Shown here: positions 52,201 through 62,565 of the stretch, one piece after another
How positions within the stretch are numbered: position 1 is the first letter of the stretch
Layout: each line of letters opens with the position of its first letter
DNA from: Dirofilaria immitis
Lineage: Eukaryota > Nematoda > Chromadorea > Rhabditida > Onchocercidae
DNA: 64,000 nt
Direction: 5' to 3'
Assembly (NCBI GenBank): GCA_024305405.1
Contig: JAKNDB010000092.1
Location: 498,001-562,000, forward strand
Notes under the pieces: generated by a model
Databases searched by the model: none
Told to the model about the DNA's origin: nothing
What the model saw: only the letters and a program-made list of their open reading frames with translations
Program-made: the position numbers and the translations under genes

Positions 52201-55200
52201 TAAATTAAATTATATTTTAAACATCAAATTTTTAAAAATTCATAATTTTGATTAGAGAAAAGAAATAAAAAACTTTTGATACCTCATTTTGTTTATCATC
52301 CTTATACCGTGACCAAGTACCGAGACTTTCACGCCAATATTCTAACATATAATTAGGAGCATATTCTAATCCACGACCGCCATCAAAGCGCCCTTGTGAT
52401 TCAATAGCTGTTATAACCATATCCGTATCAAAATCAATTTGTAACCATTCCACTACGTCAGCACTAATTTGTTGACGTGGACACCACGCACCACTTCCAC
52501 GTTCCGTTCGTATTCTTCAATAAGAAAAAAGAAAAAGAAATGAATCATTATTATTATCTTTTAGACATATTGTAAAACATATCATCATATTTTTCAAAAT
52601 TACAGAATTATGCAATAATTAAAAGATCACGTTAGCACTGTGTGATATTTAGAATAATAATATAATGAAAAATTATATAAGGTTTTTTACTCTCTTTAAA
52701 AACTTATAATATTTTAATTACTGTAAATATTTCATTTAATTTTATTAAGTTTTATTCGCAACAATTTAGATTATTCATTTTAATCGATTAATGTATGATC
52801 GTATCATTTGATTTGTACAAAATTTTATCATTTAGTTCTTATCGTCTTGCGTGAAATTCTATCATTTGGCCCTTATTATTTGATTTACATAAATCCATAT
52901 TATATGACTCTCATCGTCTTATCACTTGGCTTTTATTATTATTTCACCTGCCTAAAATTTCCGATCATGTACTTTGCCAATATTATTCAATTTTTTGCTT
53001 ATAAAATGGAAAGAAAGAAAGAAAGAAAGTGGTAATAAAATTATAAAATTAAGAGAATTATTTGTCAAATCTTCTTCATTTAACTTACTTGAAAATATTT
53101 ATTAAATATATATGAAAAAAATTTTTAATTAATTAATTTTATCATTACTAATTAATCATTGCTTATTTCTAGTTTAATCACTTAATATCAAAAATAAAAA
53201 GCAATGAATTCTTCCAGATTGATTGAAAGATCATCAAGCGAATTATTACTATTACTAATAAATTATTCTCCTTAATGATAAAATTATGCAAATTTTGCTT
53301 AATTTAATTTAATTACAATTTAATATTATAGGAATAAATAGAAAAGAATAAATAACTGAGTTGAAGGGATCGAATTATTGAACATTCAAAAAGGAAATTG
53401 ACATTGTTTTGATAAATAAATAAATGCAGTCTTAATAAATGTATTTTACTGATACAGCAATAATAATAATCATAATATAATAATAGCTATTATTCTTCAT
53501 CGTCTTTCAAAATATACTATAATGATAATCTAGCACCAATTAAATTAAATTACTTCTTCTTTTTGTCCCATTTTTTATAAGTTATTATTATTATATAATA
53601 ATAATAATAGTAATAGTAATGATACTAATATTCGATAAAATTATCATGGAAAATTTTCTACCTTCTCAGCAAAAAAAACCTTTCAAATAAAACGAATTTT
53701 AATTTGTTTGAATAAAAATTTCTAAACAGGTATTTATTTATATTTGATTTATTAAAAAAGAAAGGGAAATTTTGGAAGAAATAAATATAAAACTTTAAAA
53801 ATTAAATATATCTTTTATTGCAAAAGAGATTTTTTGTTAGTTCTAATTTCTCGTTTCTTTCTTTCTTTTCTTTTATCTTTTTTTTAATGAATTAAATTAG
53901 GTATAAATAAATAAAAGTGGAAATAAAAATTCACAAATTTTACTTGGATGAAATCTTTATTCGTTAACCTTTTTAACGAATTTAAAAGAAATTAGATAAG
54001 CGAAATTGAAAAATTTTATCCAAATTTTATTTCGAAAAAATTTTATATATACTATATATGTACGTCGAAATTTGTAAATTTAACAATTTGGTAATTTTAA
54101 GCATTTAAATTTTATCAAATATAATTATAAGAAATTACGAAGGAGTTATTTGTGCTTTACATTTAATATAATATTATATTAATTTCTCATATCACTAATC
54201 ATTTCTCATTAATAAAATTACCGAATTTTTCATCCATTGAAATGATTTACTATTCATTTGAAATGGGAATTTATTTCAGTTGAAATTTTTTAATTTCAAT
54301 TCCACATTACTTATAATAAATTTTATTATTTCAAAATTCATGGAGATTATTTATTTTTCAAACTTAATTAATTAATTATATAGGGCATTATATTTCCAAA
54401 CCATATTTCTATTTTCCTTTTATTTAATTAGTCCATGGAATGAATGTAAGAAATATACGCAAAATGTCTTTTGTTGAAAATTAGGGACAAGACGAAATAT
54501 CTTAAATGAATTCAATTAATTATTCATTTCAAATTAATGCCATATGGTTTGGACAGATAAAATTATCCCAAAGTAAATTGAGATTATAAAGAATTGCTAA
54601 TAATGTTTAAAGCTTAAATTTATACAGAGATATATATCTGACAACTTCAATTTTATTAATTTGTATCGAGTAAACAATGGGTATATGTTGATAATTAATT
54701 CATATACAGTAGCAGATTATGAATTGATGAAATTTTTTCATTTTGTAAAGCTTATTTTAAATTGCATAGAAGATGAATTCAATCTTGACTTATTTCTCTT
54801 CGATTAATTTTGATTGAATAAGATAAATTCATTTCATTTAAAACTAATTAATTTAAAGTAGTTTGGGTTGAATTGAACCTAAAATATTCAAAGATAATTC
54901 ATCCAACGTGTTTTGTTGCTTGTTTTGACTATTATAAATCAAATTGCTTAATTTTATTTGAAATTTGTACTTGTAAAATTTAAATTTATTTATAATAAAT
55001 TCAAATAATTTGTAATGTCTATTGAGAAAAAACGAAATAATTATAATAATAGAAAGAAAGTTGAAATACGAGATAAGTTTAGCAACTGACCTAGAATTCT
55101 GTGGTCCAGTACTATCTTTATCATGACTTGAACTTGCTGATAATTGATTGTCTCTGATAAGACCCGATTCCATACCCAATGGATTTGTACATTCTTCTGA

Positions 55201-58200
55201 AAATATAGTAAAAAAATGTGGAAATTTTGGAATATATTTAAAATAAACAAATAAAAGAATAGACAAAAAAGTTTTAGTAAATTTTTAATTAAATTCAAAA
55301 AAGGAATACAAAAAGATTCTTTCTATGAAAAAATAAATAAAAAATAAAAAGAATAATTTAATTATATGCTCAATAAAATTAATTTCTATCGGTATAATAT
55401 TCTATTCTTTTAATTTTTGAGAAATGTCAGATGAAATTTAATTGATAGTATCGGCTAATGTAAATTATATGTTTAGGTTAGAAAAGGTCATCCCTTTTCT
55501 CTTTTAATTATAACTTATTTTAGCATTGCGCATTACTACTTTCATGCTCTAATTGCAATACATTTAAATCAATCCTTTTTAGTTCAAAGAGAAAAAACAA
55601 GAGTCGTTACTATTTTAACCTTTGACCCCTCCCAATAATTCATTTCTATTGTTCATGAGCAAACAAATGGAATAATATAAAAGTATCCATTTACTGCAAT
55701 CATTCAGACATCAGTTATTCCTTTAAAATAATATGCATTAGATATCCGGAAAACATCCGTTATATTCGCATAAATAATTTTTCATACGCTAAGATAAGTG
55801 ATACTGTAAACAAAGAGTTTTACGGTATGCTTTAGTTTACAATATGTCAATTGATTTTATTTACATCAAAATGTGTACGTTATACAATATTTCGAATTTT
55901 TTCAATTATTGAAATTAAAATAGAAAGAAAAGTAATGACTAATAACTTTCATTATAATTAAATTTATTTAGTATTTTTATGATCAATCCATTTTCAGGAA
56001 CATTTTAAATATTTTGACATTAGTTTTGCGGATGTTATTAAAATTTATTCATTATCATCGTCAATTAAAGTAATTTTAGTTTAAATTACTTTTTAGTTTA
56101 AATTAATTAACAACTTTCAGGATCAGTTTTTTTCCACAAAATATTTTGAATATTTCGAAATTAACTTTATGGATGTTATCAAAAATTTATTAATTTATAT
56201 TACTAATTAAAACGACAATTATTTAATTTTTTTAAAAAAGGAGAAAATAGTAAAAATAGAATAAAATTTTTTGCATAAAAATGATAAAAATAAAATTTTA
56301 TGAATTTATCCAAAATTTTTTTCTTTCTTTGAAGAAAGTAATAATTATTAATGTTCTTATTATTTTCACTGATATCAGTATTGCTCTTGATAATATTATC
56401 AGCATTATCTGCAATGTTTTAGCATTGATGTTATTAATGTAAGAATACGTTAATCTACACGAGTGTTTTTGCTATTATGATAATTATCATTATTACTATT
56501 GCATTGCTAATTATTAGCACTTCTATTATTTTCATTAACATGCAGTATTATCATCACTGATAATGTTTTATCATCATTCTTGGCAAAATTAATCTTGCTA
56601 TCATTAATAATAGTGCATTATCATTAATACTATTGTTGTTGCTGTGAACATCAATAACATTATCATTAATATTATTGTTGCTGTTATTATTGTTATAACT
56701 ATTATTGCAAATCAATTTAATTCATGATAAAATGAAAAAAATTTTTAAATATTTTAAAAACACTTAAGCATTAATTAAGCAAATATTTTGCTTTTCCAAT
56801 GAAATCATCAAATTTAAAGATACAAAAGACTAATGCTAATGATTTATGCTTGATTGAAAAAGGATGAAATATTTCAAGGCTGAAAAACAATTTCGCTTTG
56901 TCAATGAAACCTAAATTTTAAATAAATTTTGAATAGTATTATATTGTAAGACGCATTACATTAAGATTATTATTATTATATTAAAATCTTTTTGCATGAA
57001 GATATTAATGAATTAAAATGAAATATTTTGCATTTATTGCTGATTATCAGCTATTAAATTTGCTAAGAATTCATACTAATAATAACTTGAATAATGAATA
57101 AATCAAAATAAAATAATTTAATTATCAACATCTCAAAAACATTAAAAGTATGATCCCAATGATTTATTTTTTAAAAATTTAACAAAGTTTAATGTTTCGC
57201 CATTTGATTGAGAAAAAAGCAAATTTTAATTTTGAAAAAATAAATAAATAAATACTATCTTTCGTTTCTATCAAACCATTGGTGTTATGATAAACTATCA
57301 ATTACAATTCATTTTTTATTTCATTTTAATTTGCCTTTTAATTTTCTATTTTAGACGAAAAATTCTCATATTTACAATCGTGAAAAAACAATCGATCATT
57401 TAAATAAAATAGTTTTGATAGAAATTTTATTTTTTTAATCAGAAATAATAGATAAAATCATTTCAAATGATTTGTTGGAAATATAATCGATCAAATTAAA
57501 ATCAACCTAAGGCTTTAAATTAAATTCAAATACTACTATGATAATTTTCAACTTTGTCTCGTATTTTTCTTTTTCCCAACGGAAAAGCAATTTATATTTG
57601 TTAGTACTAATTAAACTAATTTTAATTCAAAATTACTGCTATTAATTAAATTAATTTAAATTAAAGAAAAATTTGAATTTACAGGAATTTATTCTTTTAA
57701 ATTAATCAAATTAAAGTAAAAATTTCACTTTACCATTACCTGAATAAATTAAATTTAAATTAAAAATCTCGATCTACGTCGATTTTTCTTTTTTCATTTT
57801 TGGAATGAGTAATCTATGAAATTATTTAAATTAATTGAATTAAAAAAAACATTCAAAATCTATGTCAATGCTTTAAATTTTTCTTATCATCTTTTTGAGG
57901 AAAGCATGGAATTGATTAAATTTAAAAAGAAATCAATTGTTAAGGAAAAAATATTAATTATAATATTTCTATTATTATATAATTATTTGTCGCATTTCCT
58001 TGCATACCTTCCTTTTTATCTTTTTTTCATTGAAAAATTCCTCCTGATATATTTGTAATAGGAATAATGATTTATTGATTTTAATGGCATAATAATAAAA
58101 ATACACCTTGACATTAATACCTAAGGAATTTATTCCTAAGAATGATTTACAATTAGAAGAAAATATGAGAGAAAAGGAGGGAAGGGAAAGGATAGAGGAA

Positions 58201-61200
58201 GAGAGAGAGAAGGGGAGAGAGAAGAGGTAAATAAAACGATATTAATCCAATCTTTTCGTGAAATTAGCGCCTAAGTTGATTTATTACTTTTTCTTCCTTC
58301 CTAACCCAAATAGTTAAACAGAAATTCTCGCAAGCTGCTACTTTTAAGCGGTAACTCTTTGCTTTAATTAATTAAAATTAAGCTTGCGCGAAACAACTGA
58401 CCCTACCGTAATTGACCTCATTTATTCACAAACAAGTCGAGAACATTTTGATCAGTTTTGCTATTATGTGAAACTTTTAACCTCTTTTATCCATCAGTTG
58501 CAGATAACATTGTAAATTATAAATATTGAACGTATTTGCAAGTGATCAATCAATAATACCGCATTTTAACATAACGATCAATCAATAATGTATTTCTTTT
58601 TAGAAAGTTTATAATATTAAATAAATTTTGTTCTTATTAAAATAATCTCAATGATAAAAATTTTTTACATATCAATGAGAAATAATTCTATGATAATCAA
58701 TCAATTATTTAATTAATGGCCAAAAAAAAGTTCTTCAGTTAATTTTAAATTATTTTTCTTAATTTACATCGCTAATTTTGAAGTCTTCTTTCGAAAAAAA
58801 ATTTACATATATGTCCTTTAATTGTATTTACTGCTCAAAAAGGACAGACTAATTGTTATTATTTCGATAGGTCGAAGGTCATTATTTTGGGTTTTTTATG
58901 TCTTCAAAATATAATTTGCATGTTTTTGAGAACATATGGTACAATACGACGATTGAAATGACCAAGGTAATTGACAGGAGCGGTCATTTTCCACTTAGTC
59001 ATCCATCTAAAGAAATATTCTCGAGCATCGTTTCGATCATTGTACAGTTTTGATGAAGTTAATTATTTTCAAGTTCTACGAGCATATGCATTTATAATGA
59101 CTATGATCGAATAAGTGGTACTTCAATTTCACTAGTAATCAATAAATAATTCATCCATTTCGAACATTTCAGTTCAAGATTTAAATTTAAATTTGTTTAT
59201 TTCTAAAACATTCTATTTATAGATAAAGTTGTATATATAACTATTCGTTATTATTAGCTTATCAGAACTTTCAGATTCAAATTTAGATTTGTTTCAAAAT
59301 GTTCTAATTTATACATTTTTAATTCATTTTTATTTCACTTCAATTCTCATGCTTTTCAGTAATATTTTTATGTATAATTTTTAATATTTGAAAATAAATT
59401 TAAAAAAGTAAATATTTCATATTTCAAACTGTAATTATAGAAACTTATTCAATTTAAATTGCAATTGTATTAAAATTATTTGGATCGACTTCAATTATTT
59501 CAATTAAAATTTAGAATTTTGTAGAATTCAGAACATCTTTTAAAAGACAATTCGTTTATTTGCTAAGTTAATTCCAATTTTTCAAATAAATAAAATTGAT
59601 TCAATTAATTGAATTAAATTTCAAAGTTTTCTATTAAACGTTTTTAAAGAAATGACTACTAATAAGTTATTATCCAAAAATAATTTAAATTAAAAACGGA
59701 ATTTCATGAAGTTTTAAATATTTTTCTGAAAAATAATCCGTCTGTTGCTAAATTAATTTCGATTTTTTTGATATTTTATTTAGTTTGTAAGCGTTTTAAA
59801 AAAAAACCATTAAATTGTTACCCCAAAAAAATAATAATAAGCTTGCTTTTTTTTCGATAATCAACAGCATATACTGACATTTATTAATACTATAACGGAT
59901 TTAAGAATTTCAACAAAAAAAGTAATAAACTTTACTCTTTTATGTATATATTTTTATATAGAAAAAATAAATGAACTTTGCTCTTTTATATATTTGAAAT
60001 GAAATTATAAATATTTAATATATTAGGAAAATATGTCAAAAAAAGCTGCTAAGTTATTCATTTATATTATATTCTTTATGTAAATTCAATGAAAAATTGA
60101 TTTGATTTCATAGTTAACAAATTTATTAATAAATTGAATTCATAGGAAAAAAAAGAAAAAATTAGTTCTTCTAACCCATTAATTAAACCTTCCTTTAAAT
60201 GTGTCATCAATTTTATCATATTTTAAAAATATGATCAATTTTGCTATATTAATTTTAGAAACTGAAAAAAATTTTCGATATTGATTAAATATCAATTGAA
60301 AATATCTATTTTTAAATTAGGTATGAATTAAATGGAGTAAATTGATTATCAATGACATATTTTTGGCTTCATAATTTTGATTAAATGATCTGCAAATGTG
60401 TTTTATCGAATAATTTCATATTGATAATGATTATATCGCTAAAAATTTAATAAAATCAAAATGAGTTGTTAGAAATTGGAAATAAATAACAATTCTTTTT
60501 CAAATACTCATCCAAGCTTTACAAGTGATTTAAATGATCAATTATTTTATCTAGAATTGAACTTTCAACTTTCGGCGAAAAAAACGAAAATTAAAACTTA
60601 GTATAATAATTAATATCCAAAAATAATCTTTATAAATAATCTTTTCAAATAAATTCAAGCAAATTTTTTGAGTTAATTTCAAATAATTTTTCCAATAATT
60701 TTAAATTAATTGGCCCCTTATCAGATACTCTCCATTTAATCAACAATCTACATACCATACTACTGTATTTAATGAGTTTAGTATTTGATATTAATATGAA
60801 AATAGCGGCCGTGAAGCTCATAAAATTGGGTATTCTACACCATTAACAGAAATAATAAAGTAGGATAAAGTATAAAGACCTACCGCCTTTGTTTTCTTTT
60901 AAATTACCTCCTTTTTTTTCATTTCTTATGCAAAAATAAACAAACAAAGAGAAATGTTTGTTGACAAAGAGATTCTTTGATATATTATTTAATCAATCCA
61001 GAAACAATACTTAATTTTTGTTAGAATACTTCACTACTTTTGTAAAATGATATGATAATTAATTATTTATTTTCCTTGGTAACTTAATTACTGGAATTAC
61101 AAACAATCTTAGGAATAATATGATATCATAATTAATTACTTACCCTTTACTTATTTTATGAGGACCAAGTTAAAAAGGACTTGTAAGGACTTCAGGACTT

Positions 61201-62532
61201 GAGAATTAAGGACTAAGCACTAAGGATTTAAGAACTTTAGGACTTATAAAGGGTTTAGTTTTCAGCGGAATATTTTATTTACTTTTTAGAAATACTTTGC
61301 AAATGATATCATAATTAATTGTTTGTTCCTTATTTATTAAACAATATCATAATCATTCACTGTTATAACTAATTATTTATCCTTAGATTACTTAATTACA
61401 GAAATTGCAAACACTTATATTAGAATAAACTAAAATCTTGAATTATTCTCAATCGATTTAAATATATATCCTCTTCCTTGATAATTTCAAATTGTCATTT
61501 TCCATCTAAATTCTACATTTTCCGAATAATTAAGCTTTCAAATACTTCAAATAAAAAAACAAACGATTTTTTATATTTAAATGATCCATAATATATCAAA
61601 ATATCACCAACAAAGTTAAATATTCAAATTATTCTCAATCAATTTTATGATCATTCTTATTGTCAATGAGCATTTTAACTTTTTCGCCAACATTAATTTC
61701 ATTTTTTGAAAGTTAAAAATTTGAACAAATTTAGTAAAATATTTTCGTTGTATAAAATGTCAACAAATTAAAAGAGAATTTCGTTAGTATTTATAAATGC
61801 AAATGATGAATAAACTATGAATGATTAACGAGTAGTTTATGCTTTCATCAAATTTATTCATCCATAGATAACAGGATTGATATTCTTGGCCTTTATTAAT
61901 AGGATTGATATTCTTGGCTTTTATTCTCTTCCATTAAAATGTCCCAAATATTAAAGCAAATATTGAAATTATTGTACGAAATAAATTAAATGATTTTAAC
62001 TGAAAGACTAAAATATTCGAATTAAATGAAATAATTTAAATTGATTGTTCAGATTACTATTATATTGATAAACTGATTATGGAAAAGACGAATTCTTACC
62101 ATTTCACACTTTATTTCTTCCATTTTGGCTTATAGCTATTGATTGCAAATGAATTAAAATCAAGGGATTGGATTAAATTCATAATATGAATCAATTATTT
62201 ATATCATTATTAGATATTAATAAATTGATTAGAGATAAGACAATTCTTATCACTTAATACTTAATTCTTTCATTTTCTGGTTTATAATTAAGAATTATGT
62301 GCTTCAAAAATTATAACAAAAGACTAGATTTTTGGTTATTTTACTCAATGAGTTTTCAGCTCTCTTATCTTATCAATTCAAAAGTATAAATTTGAAATTA
62401 TCATTTTAAAAGTCTCGTTTGTCACTAACTTACTTTATACTAATTTGTAAAAATAAACTTACTTAAACTGAAAGATATCGTTTCTTCTAGAGCAATTAGA
62501 ATTGTAAACAATAAGCTAAACAAATTCGCCAT
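40272..62532 (-). CDS. ddr: Discoidin domain receptor, predicted pseudokinase
   Basis: DDRs are single-pass collagen-binding receptors with a tyrosine-kinase-like cytoplasmic domain. Seventeen coding exons run from ATG 62530-62532 to TGA 40272-40274, about 835 residues (human DDR2 855): 62463-62532, 55091-55196, 52283-52514, 51318-51465, 50710-50908, 50181-50274, 49667-49773, 49354-49442, 48909-49043, 48405-48562, 47891-48006, 47503-47640, 47262-47394, 46612-46850, 46113-46341, 41169-41318, 40272-40433. Order: signal peptide (MANLFSLLFTILIAL), discoidin domain (GSGAWCPRQQISADVVEWLQ to RVELYGC), discoidin-like domain, one membrane helix (IIISLFFLFSALIILFYLLW, about residue 395), juxtamembrane region with tyrosines, kinase domain from about residue 530. 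Catalytic residues are replaced. All splice phases agree, with one homopolymer correction at 50239-50243. C. elegans has two such genes; which one this matches is not resolved. Confidence 0.93.
40603..40621. repeat. Short perfect inverted repeat
   Basis: Eight-base arms GTGGGTAA and TTACCCAC are separated by three bases in the last intron of the DDR-like gene. It could form a small hairpin in the transcript. It is G+C-richer than its surroundings; no function is assigned. Confidence 0.6.
40731..40977. repeat. Diverged tandem duplication of about 139 bases
   Basis: Copy 1 begins TATCTAAAAATTAGATAAGA at 40731 and copy 2 begins TACCTAAAAACTAAATAAGA at 40870. Similarity continues through TCAGTTCCCAATTTC versus TCGAGTTTCAATTC. 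Both copies are within the last intron of the DDR-like gene. Confidence 0.5.
42850..43600 (+). other. Possible long terminal repeat or leader of the intron retroelement
   Basis: Upstream of the gag remnant lies less AT-rich DNA with CAACTCAACT-type repeats, an AAATAAAAG poly(A)-like signal (about 43427), and an ACA end followed by TGGTGGTACTTGGC near 43576-43592 that resembles a primer-binding site (TGG start). I could not find a matching second LTR in the window, so the borders are guesses. Confidence 0.3.
44110..44480 (+). mobile_element. Decayed BEL/Pao-type LTR retrotransposon gag remnant
   Basis: The plus strand encodes a block resembling the conserved gag segment of nematode BEL/Pao elements: FATFTISSF, then FCSNFRATVH, then IPDIQKLNCLISCLKGHAL, then, in other frames, NYDVITRGVLR and LYNELHLNKRNDREWKS. 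At least two frame breaks and stops interrupt it, and no protease, reverse transcriptase or integrase is recognisable to 45660. It lies antisense to the host gene inside an intron and is therefore a dead insertion. Sequence from about 43780 to 45660 may be further remnant but is not diagnosable by eye. Confidence 0.7.
46402..46473. repeat. Three tandem 24-base units
   Basis: Units 46402-46425, 46426-46449 and 46450-46473 share ATAAATT-ATTGTTGACCTAA with a few changes each. They lie about 60 bases from the exon starting at 46341 (minus strand), inside a 270-base intron. Confidence 0.7.
47195..47261. repeat. Tandem 22-base units abutting a splice donor
   Basis: The motif ACAATAAG/GCAATAAG followed by TCTC-type bases recurs about every 22 bases (47202, 47224 and 47247). 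The last unit runs directly into the minus-strand donor of the glycine-loop exon (GTCAGAG). A related block is near 46995-47055. Confidence 0.5.
47668..47889. repeat. Tandem duplication, period 113 bases
   Basis: Copy 1 (47668-47780) and copy 2 (47781-47889) share AAGAAATGATATG, TAATCTCGAAA, ATTGCTAA-GATA and TCTAA-TG blocks in order. Copy 2 ends within the donor GTATAT of the exon at 47891-48006, so the duplication spans almost the entire 250-base intron between two juxtamembrane exons. Confidence 0.75.
48405..48562 (-). other. ddr: Transmembrane helix exon of the DDR-like receptor
   Basis: The exon opens, after a split Ala codon, with about 20 hydrophobic residues followed by a W-I-Y-R-H stop-transfer stretch and basic residues (SRKGPFIILKK). 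This places the N-terminal discoidin half outside the cell and the kinase half inside. The donor GTTTCT and acceptor ATTTTCAG keep phase with the neighbouring exons. Confidence 0.88.
51036..51182. repeat. Five tandem 29-30-base degenerate units
   Basis: Units start at 51036, 51065, 51095, 51125 and 51154. Each opens AGATACT or a close variant and closes near GGTAAATCGA, GGCAAATCAA or GGTAAACCGA. A less similar unit precedes at about 50984-51006. The array sits in the 409-base intron between the two exons at the end of the discoidin domain. Confidence 0.75.
52515..55090 (-). other. DDR-like intron 2 (2.6 kb)
   Basis: This is extremely AT-rich intron sequence with many short homopolymers and TTATTATTA/AATAATAAT tracts (for example 53583-53620) and a (GAAA)n run at about 53010-53030. 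Open frames such as 52808-53035 have low-complexity content and no splice support. I see no conserved element. Confidence 0.65.
58165..58227. repeat. Purine-rich GA tract
   Basis: Almost uninterrupted purines (GAGAGAAAAGGAGGGAAGGG-like, then GAGAGAGAGAAGGGGAGAGAG) form a 60-base strand-asymmetric tract in intron 1 of the DDR-like gene. Such tracts can form triplexes or GAGA-type binding sites; neither can be shown here. Confidence 0.7.
61161..61249. repeat. Degenerate tandem repeat of AGGACTTnAG
   Basis: The core AGGACTT or AGGACTA occurs at about 61178, 61187, 61194, 61209 and 61239, with related AGGACC, AGGATT and AGAACTT between. The period is about 8-16 bases. It lies in intron 1 of the DDR-like gene. 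Confidence 0.7.
61873..61928. repeat. 28-base near-perfect tandem duplication
   Basis: AGGATTGATATTCTTGGC followed by CTTTATTA is repeated at 61873 and 61901 with one base difference. Its near identity suggests a recent duplication within intron 1. Confidence 0.8.
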
Positions 62533-62565
62533 CCACCACTATTGACATTGGAATATAGTTAACCC
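62463..62565 (-). promoter_or_regulatory. ddr: Signal-peptide exon of the DDR-like gene with probable spliced-leader acceptor and upstream ATG
   Basis: The exon encodes 23 residues of signal peptide (MANLFSLLFTILIALEET) and ends in a GTAAGT donor. An AAATTTCAG acceptor ends at 62566, giving a 33-base leader. Within the leader an out-of-frame ATG at 62546-62548 opens a 10-codon frame that overlaps the main start and stops at a TAG inside the signal-peptide codons. This could lower translation of the receptor. The acceptor may serve SL trans-splicing or a 5'-UTR intron. Confidence 0.6.

Larger units (their letters stand above)
50710..55196 (-). other. ddr: Discoidin (F5/8 type C) collagen-binding domain exons
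   Basis: Exons 55091-55196, 52283-52514, 51318-51465 and the start of 50710-50908 encode the domain. It begins CTNPLGMESGLIRDNQLSAS and continues through GAWCPRQQ, EWLQIDFDTD, GRFDGGRGLEYAPNYMLEYW, then a final ICMRVELYGC. The paired cysteines at the ends and the WCP block match the DDR subfamily rather than other discoidin proteins. After it, LLSYTIPEG and WIGWNRERH start the DDR-specific discoidin-like domain. Confidence 0.92.
55197..62462 (-). other. DDR-like intron 1 (7.3 kb)
   Basis: This long first intron separates the signal-peptide exon from the discoidin domain. It is very AT-rich. Visible structure includes a simple ATT/ATC/TTG-rich zone (56370-56710), a purine tract (58165-58227), an AAGGACTT-rich repeat (61161-61249) and a 28-base duplication (61873-61928). 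No exon of another gene is recognised on either strand. Less AT-rich patches near 55480-55640 and 58830-59060 are candidates for regulatory elements but carry no motif I can name. Confidence 0.65.

Noticed and set aside
57816..58058. 80-codon open frame in DDR-like intron 1
   Set aside because: It is a Lys/Ile/Leu/Phe-rich, low-complexity frame expected in very AT-rich DNA; no domain, no splice support.
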